Below are positions 13,443 to 26,100 of a stretch of 64,000 bases of DNA, one piece after another. The DNA is from Trochalopteron elliotii (taxonomy: Eukaryota; Chordata; Aves; Passeriformes; Leiothrichidae), in NCBI GenBank assembly GCA_024734555.1, contig JANPWX010000163.1, forward strand, positions 68,142 to 132,141, in the 5' to 3' direction. Position 1 is the stretch's first letter, and every line of letters begins with the position of its first letter. The notes below the pieces were generated by a model, which ran no database searches, was not told the DNA's origin, and saw only the letters and a list, made by a program, of their open reading frames with translations. A program made the position numbers and the translations under genes.

Positions 13443-16400
13443 CTGAAAAAAAATAATTATTTCTTCTTTAAAATTTGCAGGTTCAGTTAAAAGTTGGACA
13501 ACATAAAAAACAGTAACGGAAATACAAAAATATAGGAGTAGAAAAGGGATAGTAAAGGAAAAGAAACAAATTATAAACTATACATATATTTGTTACTGGG
13601 GATTAATTTTTTTAAAATTATAGAGAATTCATAAAAATGTGATCCTCCAATTTCCTTATACTAATGTTTATTAATATCTTTAAATGATAACTCCTTAACA
13701 CTCCCCTGAGTTTCAGGGAAGACTCACAGAAGTTTCACTGGTAGACTGGATATTAAGCAATCAATGAAATTAGGGGAAAGTGTTATTCAGTACCAAAAGG
13801 AAAGCTGAAAGAAGCAGCAGGGAGGAACCCACTTGACTTCTGTTCATACAAGGAGTATTCTTTTCAGTCATGCTATTTTGAGTGTGATTTTTATATTGAC
13901 AACATCTCTTTCTTGTTTTATTATTTTTATATTTATTTTTAGCAAAAGTAACTAATTTACAGTGCACTAATTTATAATAAGCAGTAACCTGCCTCAGACA
14001 GGTAAGCTGAAACCATAAACAAATACTATCTGCCCCCACCAAAAATAAAATAGAATAAAATCAGTGATATTCATCTGTATGTACCTTCTCCTATTATTAT
14101 ATGCATGCCATTCCCCCTCTCAGCTTGTCTCACTATGAAGAAAGTTTTCTATCTTTAAAATCCCAGCAATGTGTAGATGAGAAAATAAACCTAATTCGTT
14201 CTGAAAAGCTCTAGCTGCCATTCAACATCCTTTCCTGGCAAGGTCTGCATGAACACCACAAAGCTCTTCCATGCTTTCATGACCACCTGAGCAAAAGCTG
14301 AGAGACCAGAGTGCTAAGATCTAGTCTTGGAAGTACTGAGTACCATAATGACCATAAGAAAACACTGGTCAATATAAGAAGCAACAGGAGTAGAGCTCTT
14401 TGAGTAGCTGAAAAGTTCCAAAGCGTATAAAGAATACTGAGAGCTCCATGTTGATAGTATGTAATGATGTGTCAAAATGTATCTATGAAAAGGACTCAAA
14501 TACACACAGGGATTTCAGGCTGGTAAAAAGAGCATGTAGGGAGGAAAGATGTTTTGAGAGTTGTGCACAAGACACTCATCAAATCCACGTTGACAGCAAT
14601 GCAGACTATGAACTGCAATACACAAAAGGATCCTGTTGCAACTTAATTCGCAGGTGGAAGCAGAAACACCTGACCTGATGAGCTTATAACTCTACTCAGA
14701 ATTCAGAGTTTGTGACTGCTAAGCAAGAGAAATAAACAACAAAACTCTACAGAACTTCCTGAATTCTTTCCTGAGGTGAGGATGAAAGATAAGAAACATC
14801 AACTGAACCAGTGATTAGGGAGGTAACAGAAAAATAGGAGATGACAGATATCTGCAAATCAAGAGAGGGCAAAACTAAGGAAGGTTCATGACCTGGTTGT
14901 ACTGGAGAAGTTTAAAGTCAAGAAGGATGATAATAAACCTGAATTCCATCTGCAAAGCAGTGAAAATTGTACTAAAAGAGATATAATGAAGAATTTGAAA
15001 CTACCAGGCATTTGCATTTACACAGATAAAAGTACAGAATGCCTTCACAATGAAAGCAAGACTGGGAAGGCAGCTTCTGGTTCAGAGGCAAACAGGGCAG
15101 TTCAAGATAGCTGCACATCACAGTACAAGCTCGGTCATATCAAACCTTTATTCACATTTCTGCTTCATGAAATTGCTTAGGAAAATGATGAAAGCAGATA
15201 CTCTAAACTGCACTGCAATTTGGCTCATAAAGACATGCTCACTAAAGGAATAAACCCTTTAAATTAGGGAAGATTTTGGTTTTTTAAAAGATTAAATCAT
15301 TATGCAAGACCAATCAATTAAAGGAAATATTTTAGTAATTGCTTTACCATACATGAATCACTGATTTTATGCCATGAAACCAAACATCATATAAACCCAC
15401 AACAGGCTAAAATTTAACAAGCTACAGATCACAACAAAAGAATCATGGGCAAAAAGAAAGACATTTGTGTATCCTAGTGGAAAAATCCATTATGCAAAGT
15501 AATTTCTTAGTGTATAGACGCAGATGCAACAGCAATGCTTGAAAACATTAATTCATCTGTTCATTCAGAACAAATGCCTGTGCAGGTGATAAATCAGTAT
15601 TGGGAAGCAACTTGTGAACAGAAAAGGGAATACTATCCAAACAAGGCTGCTCTTTTATTAGGAGCTAGGAGGAATAATTCAAATATTTTTTATGAGGGTT
15701 GCATAGGACCTACTCCAGCGAGAAGGGATACCTCAATTTGTTGTGGGACAGGGAGAGGAGAAGACAAGTGGGACTGATATTCCTTAATTGTGAGGGGACT
15801 GCACTCTGGGATTTCTAGGGGTGAAACAAGCATCCCTGACAGGAAAAGGGAATAAAAATTGGTAAATCATGCAAATCTGGTTTCAGGTTGACCTGAACTG
15901 CCAAAGTATTTTACTCGCCTTGTAAAGTGATCCTAAAGGAGGTGGGGTTTTAAAAATTATTATTTATTTATGTTTCCAACTGGTCTACATTTGCATGGAA
16001 AATGTGTCACCACTTTTTGAAAACACCTCCATGAAACTTAATATAGTACTTATTTGTTCATTAAGAAACATCCAAGATAAACTTTCCTGACTCTAAGAGA
16101 CACTGAATCCTCTGTGATCTGGTACATCTGATGGTTCTGCTGTAACAGGCTAAAACCTCAAGTATAGCTAAAGATTTGTGTGCTGGGAGTCCCAGACCAA
16201 GCATTATTATCACAGCTATTTTGTCTGACAAGAAAACAAAAATGGGAGACAGTGACATCTCCCATATAAGCCAGAAACTTTCCTGCTGTCTCTCCAACTG
16301 TTCTGTCACTCATACTCCCATACAGGTCAAATATCTACCAAGTTTATTAGTGGTGAGGAGAACAAAGGAAGGCCAACTTAAATTCTTGCTGATGCACTAC

Positions 16401-19400
16401 ACATCTACATGACAAAGACTTTTCTTTTCAAAAACAGTCATTACAGGATATTTTGTTGTCTTCTTCAGCTGAAGGCCCAGTGCAATTTATCAAAACCTTC
16501 ACTTCTAAAAAAAGGAAACATGGGAGCAAAGAACACCCAGTAAGCTGAACTGAAGATTTCAATATAATTTCTTCTCCTCCTCTTTTCTTCCTTTATGTAA
16601 GGAGATGCTCCAAGCCCTTCTAGACACAATCATCTATGCTACAAAATACTGACATACAACTCCAGCTTTGCTGTTCGTCTTTTACCTGATTAATTCCTAC
16701 CTATCAGGCTCAGTATTGCCAAGAAGCAAGCACATTTTACCCCTTTGGGACACAGGCACAAAACAAGACTTAGAACTTGAAGGACTTTTTGGGAATTTAG
16801 ATGTTCCAAATCCAAGAACAGGATCCTCAACCCTGTCAGCAATCCCTGACATGTCCCAGCATAAACTGTCTCACTCCATTTACCTAAATCTATCATGTTG
16901 TCAATAATGTTTGCAATTAAAAGTCAAATGCAGCATGAACCAGAATGCCCATAATGGCATCTCCCAGCAGTGTCCTGAATACCAGGCTGCAAAGACAAGT
17001 AAAGTTCTGCATTTTCTCTCTAAAGCTGTATCTTGGATTCTTGGCTGCAGAATGGTTTTATCACCAGCAAGAAGGGTAGCATATCATTCTGTGCCTTTGT
17101 ATCTCTAGCCTGGTGGTACAGAGACACTCCTAAAGACTACTGTTTCAGTTTCCATCTCTTCTCCTCCAGCAGGCTGATTATCATAAATCTCTTTTCTAGG
17201 TGGTGGCAGTGAGCCTTGTTTCACCTACATTTCTCTGTAGATATCACTCTGACTTGCTTAGTTCTGTCACACAAGAAAAACATGGTGGAAACAGTTTGTG
17301 TTTTCTGACTCCAAGCCTAGGTTGACTCCCAACACAACAGAATATTATCAACAAAACAGGCAGAATCTTAATCTCACTATTTCTGCAAGGCGACCATAAT
17401 TAGATTATTTAGCTGTCAGACACAAATTTCACTAATCTCCTGAAAAGCAAATCCTAAAGACGAAAAGGGATGAAGTGCCCTCTTGCTGCAGAAACAGCTG
17501 ATAAAAGCATGAATAATCACCCTGATTTGGCATACAGATATTCAGAGGGATGAGACAGATTTAGCAGCAACCTGGCAGTATTAATGCTTTAGGACAATGA
17601 AGCCCGTGGAAGGACAGTCCAGCACTAAATTACCAGTTCCATAGGCCTTGATGGCATTTTGGAACACTCCAAATCTGTGTCACTGCAGACCTCTGGATCA
17701 TTGATACCAAATTAACAGTGATCGCAACAATGGTTGAGGTGGCACACAAAGTCAGGTAAATGAGGTCATGGTACAGTCTGAACAGTCCCATTTTCTTTCA
17801 TGTATATATTTTGTCTCCTCTGCAATCCCTGTAACAGCAGGGAACAACGCAAGAGAAACAGAACATGAAAAGAACAGTATACAAATGAGTTCTTCTCACC
17901 TAAAGGTAATGTGGTTGCTCCCTACAACTACTGAGCTCTGACCAGAGGGAGAAAAGTACACCTGTGACCAAGTTCCTTCCTTCAGGATATTTTAGCATTG
18001 TACTTCAGGGTTTTCTGTTGTGGTTGAAAAGTGACTTGTCTATTTACTTTTGTTATTCAGGTCTAGTGTGCCTAGAACATTTCAACTGAAAATTCAAACT
18101 GAATTGTCATTTGAGCACAGACAGGTCCATACAGAAGATTCTGTTACATTTTGCACCAAAGAAACACACTTATCTATTAAGGCTCCTTTAACAATATAGG
18201 CTTCTTGAAGCAATAGCTTATTTACTCAGGAATAAGGAAAAAAAGGATTTCCTCAGCACCATTATTTATTTTGGGAAGCAAGGTCTTTATCCTAGATACA
18301 ATATTTTGGAACTGCTACTTGGAATATAACTCTATGAAGACATTCTTAAGGAATACATCAGAAATTAAAGAATTCATTAAAAGGGGCTGTATGAGCTGGA
18401 AATTAGGCTTAACATAGTTTGTCAGTTTGAATAGTGAAAATACAACAATGTGCACTGGTGCTTTATACAAGGGAGGAAAAGACTGTTACATATGTTTTGA
18501 ACTTTTAGAATTTCAGAAAATCTCAATGACTGGGTCAGAGGAAAAAACGTGTCATGTTTCTCTGACCACAGTACTTCCTCTTAACTCAACTAGTATATTT
18601 AGATGTGGCTTACATGCATGAGAATTTTCTAATACATAGGTTTATATGCAAATCCAGGGCCACTATTAGTGAGAGTATAAAGCCTGTGTTCTTCAATGTG
18701 TCTTTACACTCCATTTTGTAACTGAGAACATTTGTTCACAAAGAAGCAAGAAATGAATTTTAGAGTCTTCTAGCTCTGGTTTAACAGGAGCGTGAAGGAT
18801 CTTCTCACGGACTATGTATAATGATGGTGTGAGGGAGCAGCCAAATTAATTCCTTTTTTTTCTAATATGCATCAAGTGCTTAAGGAATGTAATCAAGTCC
18901 TCTATCCATCCTCTGTTCTGCCTTAAAATCTAAAAAAGAAGCAAAATATAAAATCCCCAAAGACTTTCAGATGTCAAAATGCTCTCACTCTGTCAGAAAC
19001 AAAATAAGTGTCCAAGATTTCATTTTTTCCCATGCTACCAATAGTCAGCCCATATAAAGCCCTTTCTGTGACAGCATGATCAAGTATTGCTATCCTGAGG
19101 TTTCCCAAAAGGACACACTTTTAACACTTTTCTGAAGGGTCACCACATGAGACTTCAAAGAGGGTAATGGGAATTTTAAGAAACATTTACAGAGAAATTT
19201 ACAGGGAAAATGAAAATTCTTGAAGAGAAGTGAACTAAACACCTGTCTACACATTTGATTGCCTCAGTCATCTACAGTAGCTTCTTCCTCTGTAACTACT
19301 TTCTTCACAGCTTTGCTTTGCTAGAAAGACCATCCCCGTGCATGTACAATTATTTGTGTTTTTTAACATCAATCAGTCAGGTACATCTGCCCAATGCACT

Positions 19401-19454
19401 CCCAGCTAATACAGAGAGACTCAGGTGCTGAAACTGCACACATTTCTACTGACA

Positions 19455-19840
19455 GCTTAGCACAGGTGGGCCCTGCCCAAAGTCTGGTGCAGGTGAACTT
19501 CCCTTGGCTCAGCAGGAGAGGAAACAAAGCCTGGATACCTTCAGATAAGGGCTGAGACCCTGGAGGGCCTCAAGGTGGAAGATGAGAGCAGTTAATGGCC
19601 TGCCCATGTAGACATGGAGAAAGAATCCCATGACACACCAGAAGACCCCAGACAATAATTCACCATTGGACCAAGAGGTGCACGTGGGGCACGTGAACAT
19701 CTTGTACACAGACTGTGAGGGTGAAAAGGCCCAGGGATTTCTTTGTTCAGGGTCCCTCTCCAGAGCAACGAGCTTGAGCTTAAAAAAAAACCAACTCTGC
19801 CTCAAACCCAGGGTCCAAACTCTTCTTTAGTAGTTCTTGA
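19455..19840 (+). mobile_element. Possible old endogenous retrovirus LTR fragment
   Basis: This block is GC-richer than its surroundings and ends with an arrangement like the R/U5 part of an LTR. CCCTCTCCAGAGCAACGAGC is followed by CTTAAAAAAAAACC, which could be a decayed AATAAA site, and then a short pyrimidine-rich segment. Two CACGTG hexamers at 19681-19686 and 19690-19695 sit in the U3-like part. The resemblance to passerine LTRs is from memory and the boundaries are uncertain. No internal viral genes flank it. Confidence 0.4.
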
Positions 19841-22800
19841 CTCTACATCATTCAAAAGTGGAAACATCATCACTCAGCTCTAAATACCAGATGATGCTTC
19901 CCTAAAGAATGGTCCCCCCTAACCATAGCATCAGATGTAGCACACACTCAGAGAGCTTTTTAGTGGGATGTTTGGTAAATATTCCACAGAATGCAGACAA
20001 TAAAGCAATAAAGTATTTTAAGCTTCATATTACAGTTTGTTTCACGTAGTCAAACTATATTTTCTTCCATCTGACAACCTGAAAAAGGCACATTTTCACG
20101 CTTTGTCCATATTACAGCAGATTAAAGTACTGTTTTTTCCAACTGATGTCTACATTAGATGACTCTTGGAATTGAATGAGCATAGGCTTTCTGATTTACA
20201 GCATGTCTTTGTAAAGAAATAAGTCCTTTTTTTTAATTTTGAAAAAGATTTTACCTGTGAAAGGCTTTACCCTTCTGCAGCAAGATTGCAAACCTCTGTA
20301 TTTAGATGCTGTGAAAGGTCTATGAACTGCTGGCATCTTAATTCTCTCTGTCTAGACAAAATCAACAATCTCTAAATAAAAGATGATCCTCCAAATAAAC
20401 ATTCTGTTGTTACAAAGCAAAAGACTGAAGCCTTCATCCCACTGGAGCTCCTTGGAAATGAACACAATTTCAGCCATCAGCATGACTCTTACCACAATTA
20501 ACAAGTTTGGACCAAGAACACAAGTCAAGAATGGAGAAGTGGAGGTCCTATAAATGCTCATGTACATCAGTCCACTGGGAACTGGCTACAACACCACCAG
20601 TGCTTTAGAGGAAAGCAATATTTGAGTAACCAACATGAATATGCTGCTTAAATGTTAAAGGCTTTTGGAATTAGCATCCATATGCAGAAGAAGTAAAGGT
20701 ATTTGGGGGAAAAAATGCTTTCTAGTGTTCAATTCAGGAGTTACTTCTTAAATACAAAGAAAGAAAAAGAAAAAAAAAAGACAAGCTGTGCATGAAAATA
20801 GCATGTCAGTCTTAACCCTACTACAATGCCCATTGCAGAGAATGGTAAACAGGTTGTGATTACATGACACCACCCTTAGTTCACTTGGTGCCCCAGAAAT
20901 ACAGCACTGATTGTCAGAGCATCTTACAATTACTGTATCTGTCATCCACTGCCACGGCCCTGGAATCCAAGCAGACTAGCAAGCAAGCAAGTAAACAAAG
21001 CAAAGGAAACAGAACTGAGGTTCCCCAGACAAGGGAAATTTTAGAACAAAACATTTTTCTGGAGCTTTTTTTTCTGATTCATCACTGATGTTTATTCTTC
21101 TGATATAATTCTTTCTTACGGTTGACAAGAAGCAAAACAACCTCTACTCATTGGTTAAAATGCTTAAACTACACCAAGCCTAAGAATAAATTCTTTGAAT
21201 CCTTGAGGAATAGTCACTTTTTTAAAATTCAGAATTATTTTATTTTTCAAAGTAACTGTAACTTCTGAAAAATTTAATAAAATAAGTTACTGGTGTTTTA
21301 CTTAATTACATCAAAAAGTATTTGAGAATCACATAAAGGAAAGTCCTTGAATATCACCAGCTGGACAAACAAGAAATTATTTATGTGATTCTCAATGTTT
21401 ATGGTGAAATAAAGACAAAATGACAAGCCTGTACTACCTTTGGCATACCACTGTGAAGGATTACATACAGAAAAAAAGGGAGGGAGAAAGGAAGGCCAGG
21501 ATGGTCTAATGAGTATGTGGGAGTGTCAGAGTCTGTTACTCCAAAGCTAAAGATGAGACTAAGTTCTTTGGTAGATTTTCTATGTGTTTATTTTCTTTAG
21601 GAGAAGGCACTGGGTCCTGCAATTAAACTTAATTCATGGCTTTTATCTTGTATGAATAGAATTTTATCTACTGAATATGTTACCCATAATTGTTTATTAT
21701 TTTAGTGATTATTTAGCATGACTTCTTACTTAACCACTGAAAAGCTAAGAAATCTTAAAATATAGGGTTTCATACTGCTCCTTGCTCTGTTGTGACTACA
21801 TAAGCCTCACGGTTTACATGTATTCTGCTTATACTTCTTTATTGTACAATGACATTCAGCTGGTTTTGTCACTAGAGATGTAAAAAGACAAGATTTAGTG
21901 TTCTGATGTAGCTATTCAAGATGATGTAGCTATTTAATTTCATTCAAACTTCAACTGTGAGCCAGATGCCAGTCACTGCAGGCTTCCCTTTTGTCACTGG
22001 AGGTAAAACAGTTACATCCTTTTAGCATTAATTCATCTTTGGGACAAAGAAAGCTCCTGTCCTAACAATGCTTTTTAGTCTACAGACTGTGAAGAAAGTC
22101 TGTTGCTTCTTGTTTACAAACAACAACACAGACACCTAAATTCAGTCACCAGAATCCCATGATAGTTGCTATTTTCAAATATCTTTGTTGTGTAGTTCAT
22201 GCATGTTACCTGCCAGGACAGCACCCAGGTAATCTATCTGAAGATCTGTCCTTGTCTATCTGGATCTAAATATCTACAGATCAGCAATAAATCTGTAAAT
22301 CCAGCTACCTAATACCTAGATAATTAAATAATGATTTTGCAGCATACAGTGTTGTCTTTATACAAGTCCTGTATTATCTTTTCTATTTTGCATGGCCAAT
22401 TCACAGCAATTTTCATTAAAATACACGAATTTTAAAAATAGATGGTTCTGGATCCTGAAGAAGATTGAAATTGTAACCTCACTGCACACCCAAAACTACA
22501 ACTGAGATTAGGAAGAATTTACTGTTCATCCTTTAGAAAGAGATATTAACTTGGATAAGTAACCTATTAAAAGACAGAAAACAAAGAGTAGGATTTCATC
22601 ATGGTAATCAGTGGGGTTGTTTAGAGATCTAGATCAAGGCTCTTTTCCACACCTCCACAGATGACCCACCAAAGTGAAAAGACAGAAAATAAGTTCAGGT
22701 ATAAATAAAATCACACATTTGGAGGAAAAATGCTATCTTAAGACAGAAATGACAGGCTTTGGAGCCCATAGTTGTTAATACTTTGGAAAGCAATAAAAAG

Positions 22801-23040
22801 CAACAGAAAGGGCTGTAAAAATGCTGCTCACGTTCATTCAACACCTTGACCATTGTGTGAGGTTCTCACCTCCTTTTGCCCTCACACACCCTCCTTTTTC
22901 CCCGAGTTCTCAAAGGGACTGAAAAAGACAGAAGGTCACCAAGAATGATCAAACTCATGGAATAGATCCCTCATTCTGGGAAAAAAAGTTACACACAGAC
23001 AGCACAAGTCTATAAAATCAGGAGAGAAGGTAGATAGGGA

Positions 23041-23112
23041 GGAGTCACTCATTATCTCTTCCAGTAACAAAAATTAAGGACTCACTTATCTCTTCCGGTA
23101 ATAACAATTATG
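23041..23112. repeat. Imperfect 37-bp tandem duplication
   Basis: Two adjacent copies share the core TTATCTCTTCC, followed by rGTAAyAA and AATTA-like sequence (23041-23077 and 23078-23112). They differ by several substitutions and small indels, so the duplication is not recent. Confidence 0.75.
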
Positions 23113-26100
23113 GGCTATCAGATGAAATTAGCAGGTGTCACATTCAAAACAAACAGAGGGAGGTAACTCCTTCCCACAGTGTGTGACCCAGCAGACTGGA
23201 ATGCTTTCACAGGAACTACAGGTGCTAAAATGTTATGTGCAATGAAAATGTGACTACTTGATTCGCCAATGAAACAAAAATCCATTATGGTTATTAATAC
23301 AAATTTCAAAATTATTAGAGGCTTTTAAGACTCCCCGCAGGAATTTCTTTGTGCAACCTGTTCCAAGAGTCTTCCCTAGGCTTCCAGTATTGACCTCTTG
23401 TGGAGGCACAATGTGAGCCCAGGCACAGGCCTGACCTGAACTACAAATTTCCCAGGATCTTCCAATTTCCGAGAAATATTACTCTTTGACATATGGAAAT
23501 GGAATATTGAATACAGGACTCTTCAGAAAGTAAATTTAAATAAAGCAAAGGGATATAAAACCAAAGGGACAATTAAGGGAAACTTCAAAGGATTACTCCA
23601 ACTCCTATCTCCCCGCCCCCCTCCCCCAAATATTATCAAACACACTAAGTTCTTCTGTTAAAAAGAAAGCAAAATCATAGAGAGAACAAAGATATATGGA
23701 GAAAATAATTAGAAGAGTCTTCAAAATTATATAGTCCTCTGATAAGACACTACAGAAATTTTCAATGGAAAAATTTCAAAACTAAGAAATGTTTTACGGT
23801 ATGTATATAAGTCAACTTTCCTCTTTTGGAGGGCCATCTTTTGTAGTTGCCACAGTGAAAAACTCACTATGAATCTAAAAGATTATAAAAAATCAAATAC
23901 TGGATTGTCAGTCAGCTATTGCATTGAAAAAGACAGTACAGAAATGTACATTCACATTTCCTGTTTAGCCACCTCAAACATGTTATGACCTGTAAGGTGG
24001 ATTATGTCCATCACAACACTACAAAGTGAAACCTTGTACAACTTACCAACCTCCTGAATAAACTCCAATTTATTTCCAGTCAAGCTGTCTGGAAGGGCTT
24101 TGACTGTTACCAGCTTTTGCTGAGAACTGCTAGAGATTCAAGACATCTTGAGATGCACAATATTTCAGACTATGAATACAAACTGTTCTCTCAGTGATAA
24201 AATTGATGTTTATGTTGAAGTATAACTTTTTGCATCATCCACATTCATGTAATTTATATTTCTGCATTTAAAGGAGTCTCAAACCTTCATAGTGGGGAAG
24301 ACTTCTAATTAGAGGGGTTGCTTCACAGACTCCTAACTTCCCATTTGCAATGACAAAACGTGTCTTCAGCAATTTCAGAACTGCTTAAAGGAAAAATTAG
24401 TTCTGTTCCTGTTTCCAGCTGTTGAGCTCCATTTAGAAATGACTTGAGCCAGCACCAAATGTCTCTACCCAAGCACTAAAACTACCAGGTATTAAACTAC
24501 CACCATCATTCTTCAAACCACAGATGACAAATATCTTCATTAGCATTATGCAACTCACCAGAGTAATCTGTGCTATCTGAAATAATATTCAAAGAAGTAA
24601 GCAGGCAAACCATGCAATGCAAAATTTTTGGTTTAACGTCTTGGATGGAAAAGGGGGTAGAAACAAAACCATGAACAGTGAAACATTTTTCCCATTAAAA
24701 CTCTGGGTAGCTTGGAGACCAGAACAGTGCATATTTTGCTTTTTGCAGTGTTCTCCACAGTTAAACCTGTTTTACCAGCAGGAAAGTTCAGACTCCGAAG
24801 CTGGTTTAACTTCATATTTTGACAAGTTCTTAAAATTTGAAATTATGGGCAGGGAGGGGGTTGGAGAGGCTTTTTTCCTACCAATATGCTTGATGTGCTG
24901 GACAGGAGAGAAACCTATATATCTTAACATGCATGCATTAAAACATCAGTATTTCTGTAAAATTTGGAATCCTGACATTTGATGCTGTCAGGCTGTCAGT
25001 TTCAAACCATTAATGAACTAAAAATCTGCCTTCCTAAAAGGTTAATGGTGAGAAAGTGAACATAAGAGTTTAGATCAGATAGATGCTGCTGAAACAAATG
25101 GAGCGAGACATATTAGAACCACTGATGAGTAAAAACACTTTAGTAAATGAAATAAAAGGCAGACACAGAATGAAACCCACACAGCACGCTCCCAGCTGCC
25201 TGATCTCAAAGCTCTGGAAGCATGCACATCAAAATGTGCACAATGAACAAGCTCATTTTCTTTTTTCCTCAAGCTGCAGATTTGTAATTCTAGAAGGTGC
25301 TTTTGTATCAAAAATATTTTTTAAGCAGAAAGCCTTCTTTCTTCCCTCCTTTATTTTTCATTCTCTTTTTTTACTTTCCTTCACATAAATGTAAAGGAAA
25401 CATGACCCCTTGCTCTCTTTGTCATGAATTTTACCATTTGCAGGTTGCCATTCACAATTAATTTCTATCTCTTCTAGGAAAAATACTTTAGTCAGTCTGC
25501 ACTGAGTGAATGAAATTCCTTCCTACTCTCCCAGGAGAACCATGCCTGTCTAGATTGCAGCTGGTAACTTGCATGATCCAGATTGCACCATCCATCTTAG
25601 AAACTACAATTATAAAACCTCCCTTTACAACTACTATTGAACCTTACAACTGCTACTTGAATCTCCACTTTTTTGCAGCAGCAGTAAGGAAAGCAGTGCA
25701 GCTACATTAATCTCTGAGAAGAATAAAAAAAAAATCTATGAAAACAGCAAGCAAGGAATGTCTCTTCTTTAATATCTTCCTCTTTAAAGTGGCAACAATA
25801 TTTATTTGCTCTTTTGTGAAAGTTATGATTTTGTCAACATACTGACAAGTAGCTGTTCAATGATATTTTTCAAATTCAATTATTATAAACAAAAGAACGA
25901 ACCCATACTGTCACGTAGATTATCCCAGATTTAGTGCTGACAACAAACAGATCTTCCATTTTTGAATTATACTTCTTTTCTCCTCAGATTAACTTCAATT
26001 TTTTTAGATTTGAGGTTTTCCCCCTCACCTTACATCACTGAAATTGGAAGTTACTGAGGAAGAACAGAGAGATGTTTTTATTTTAAACACTTACAGGGAA

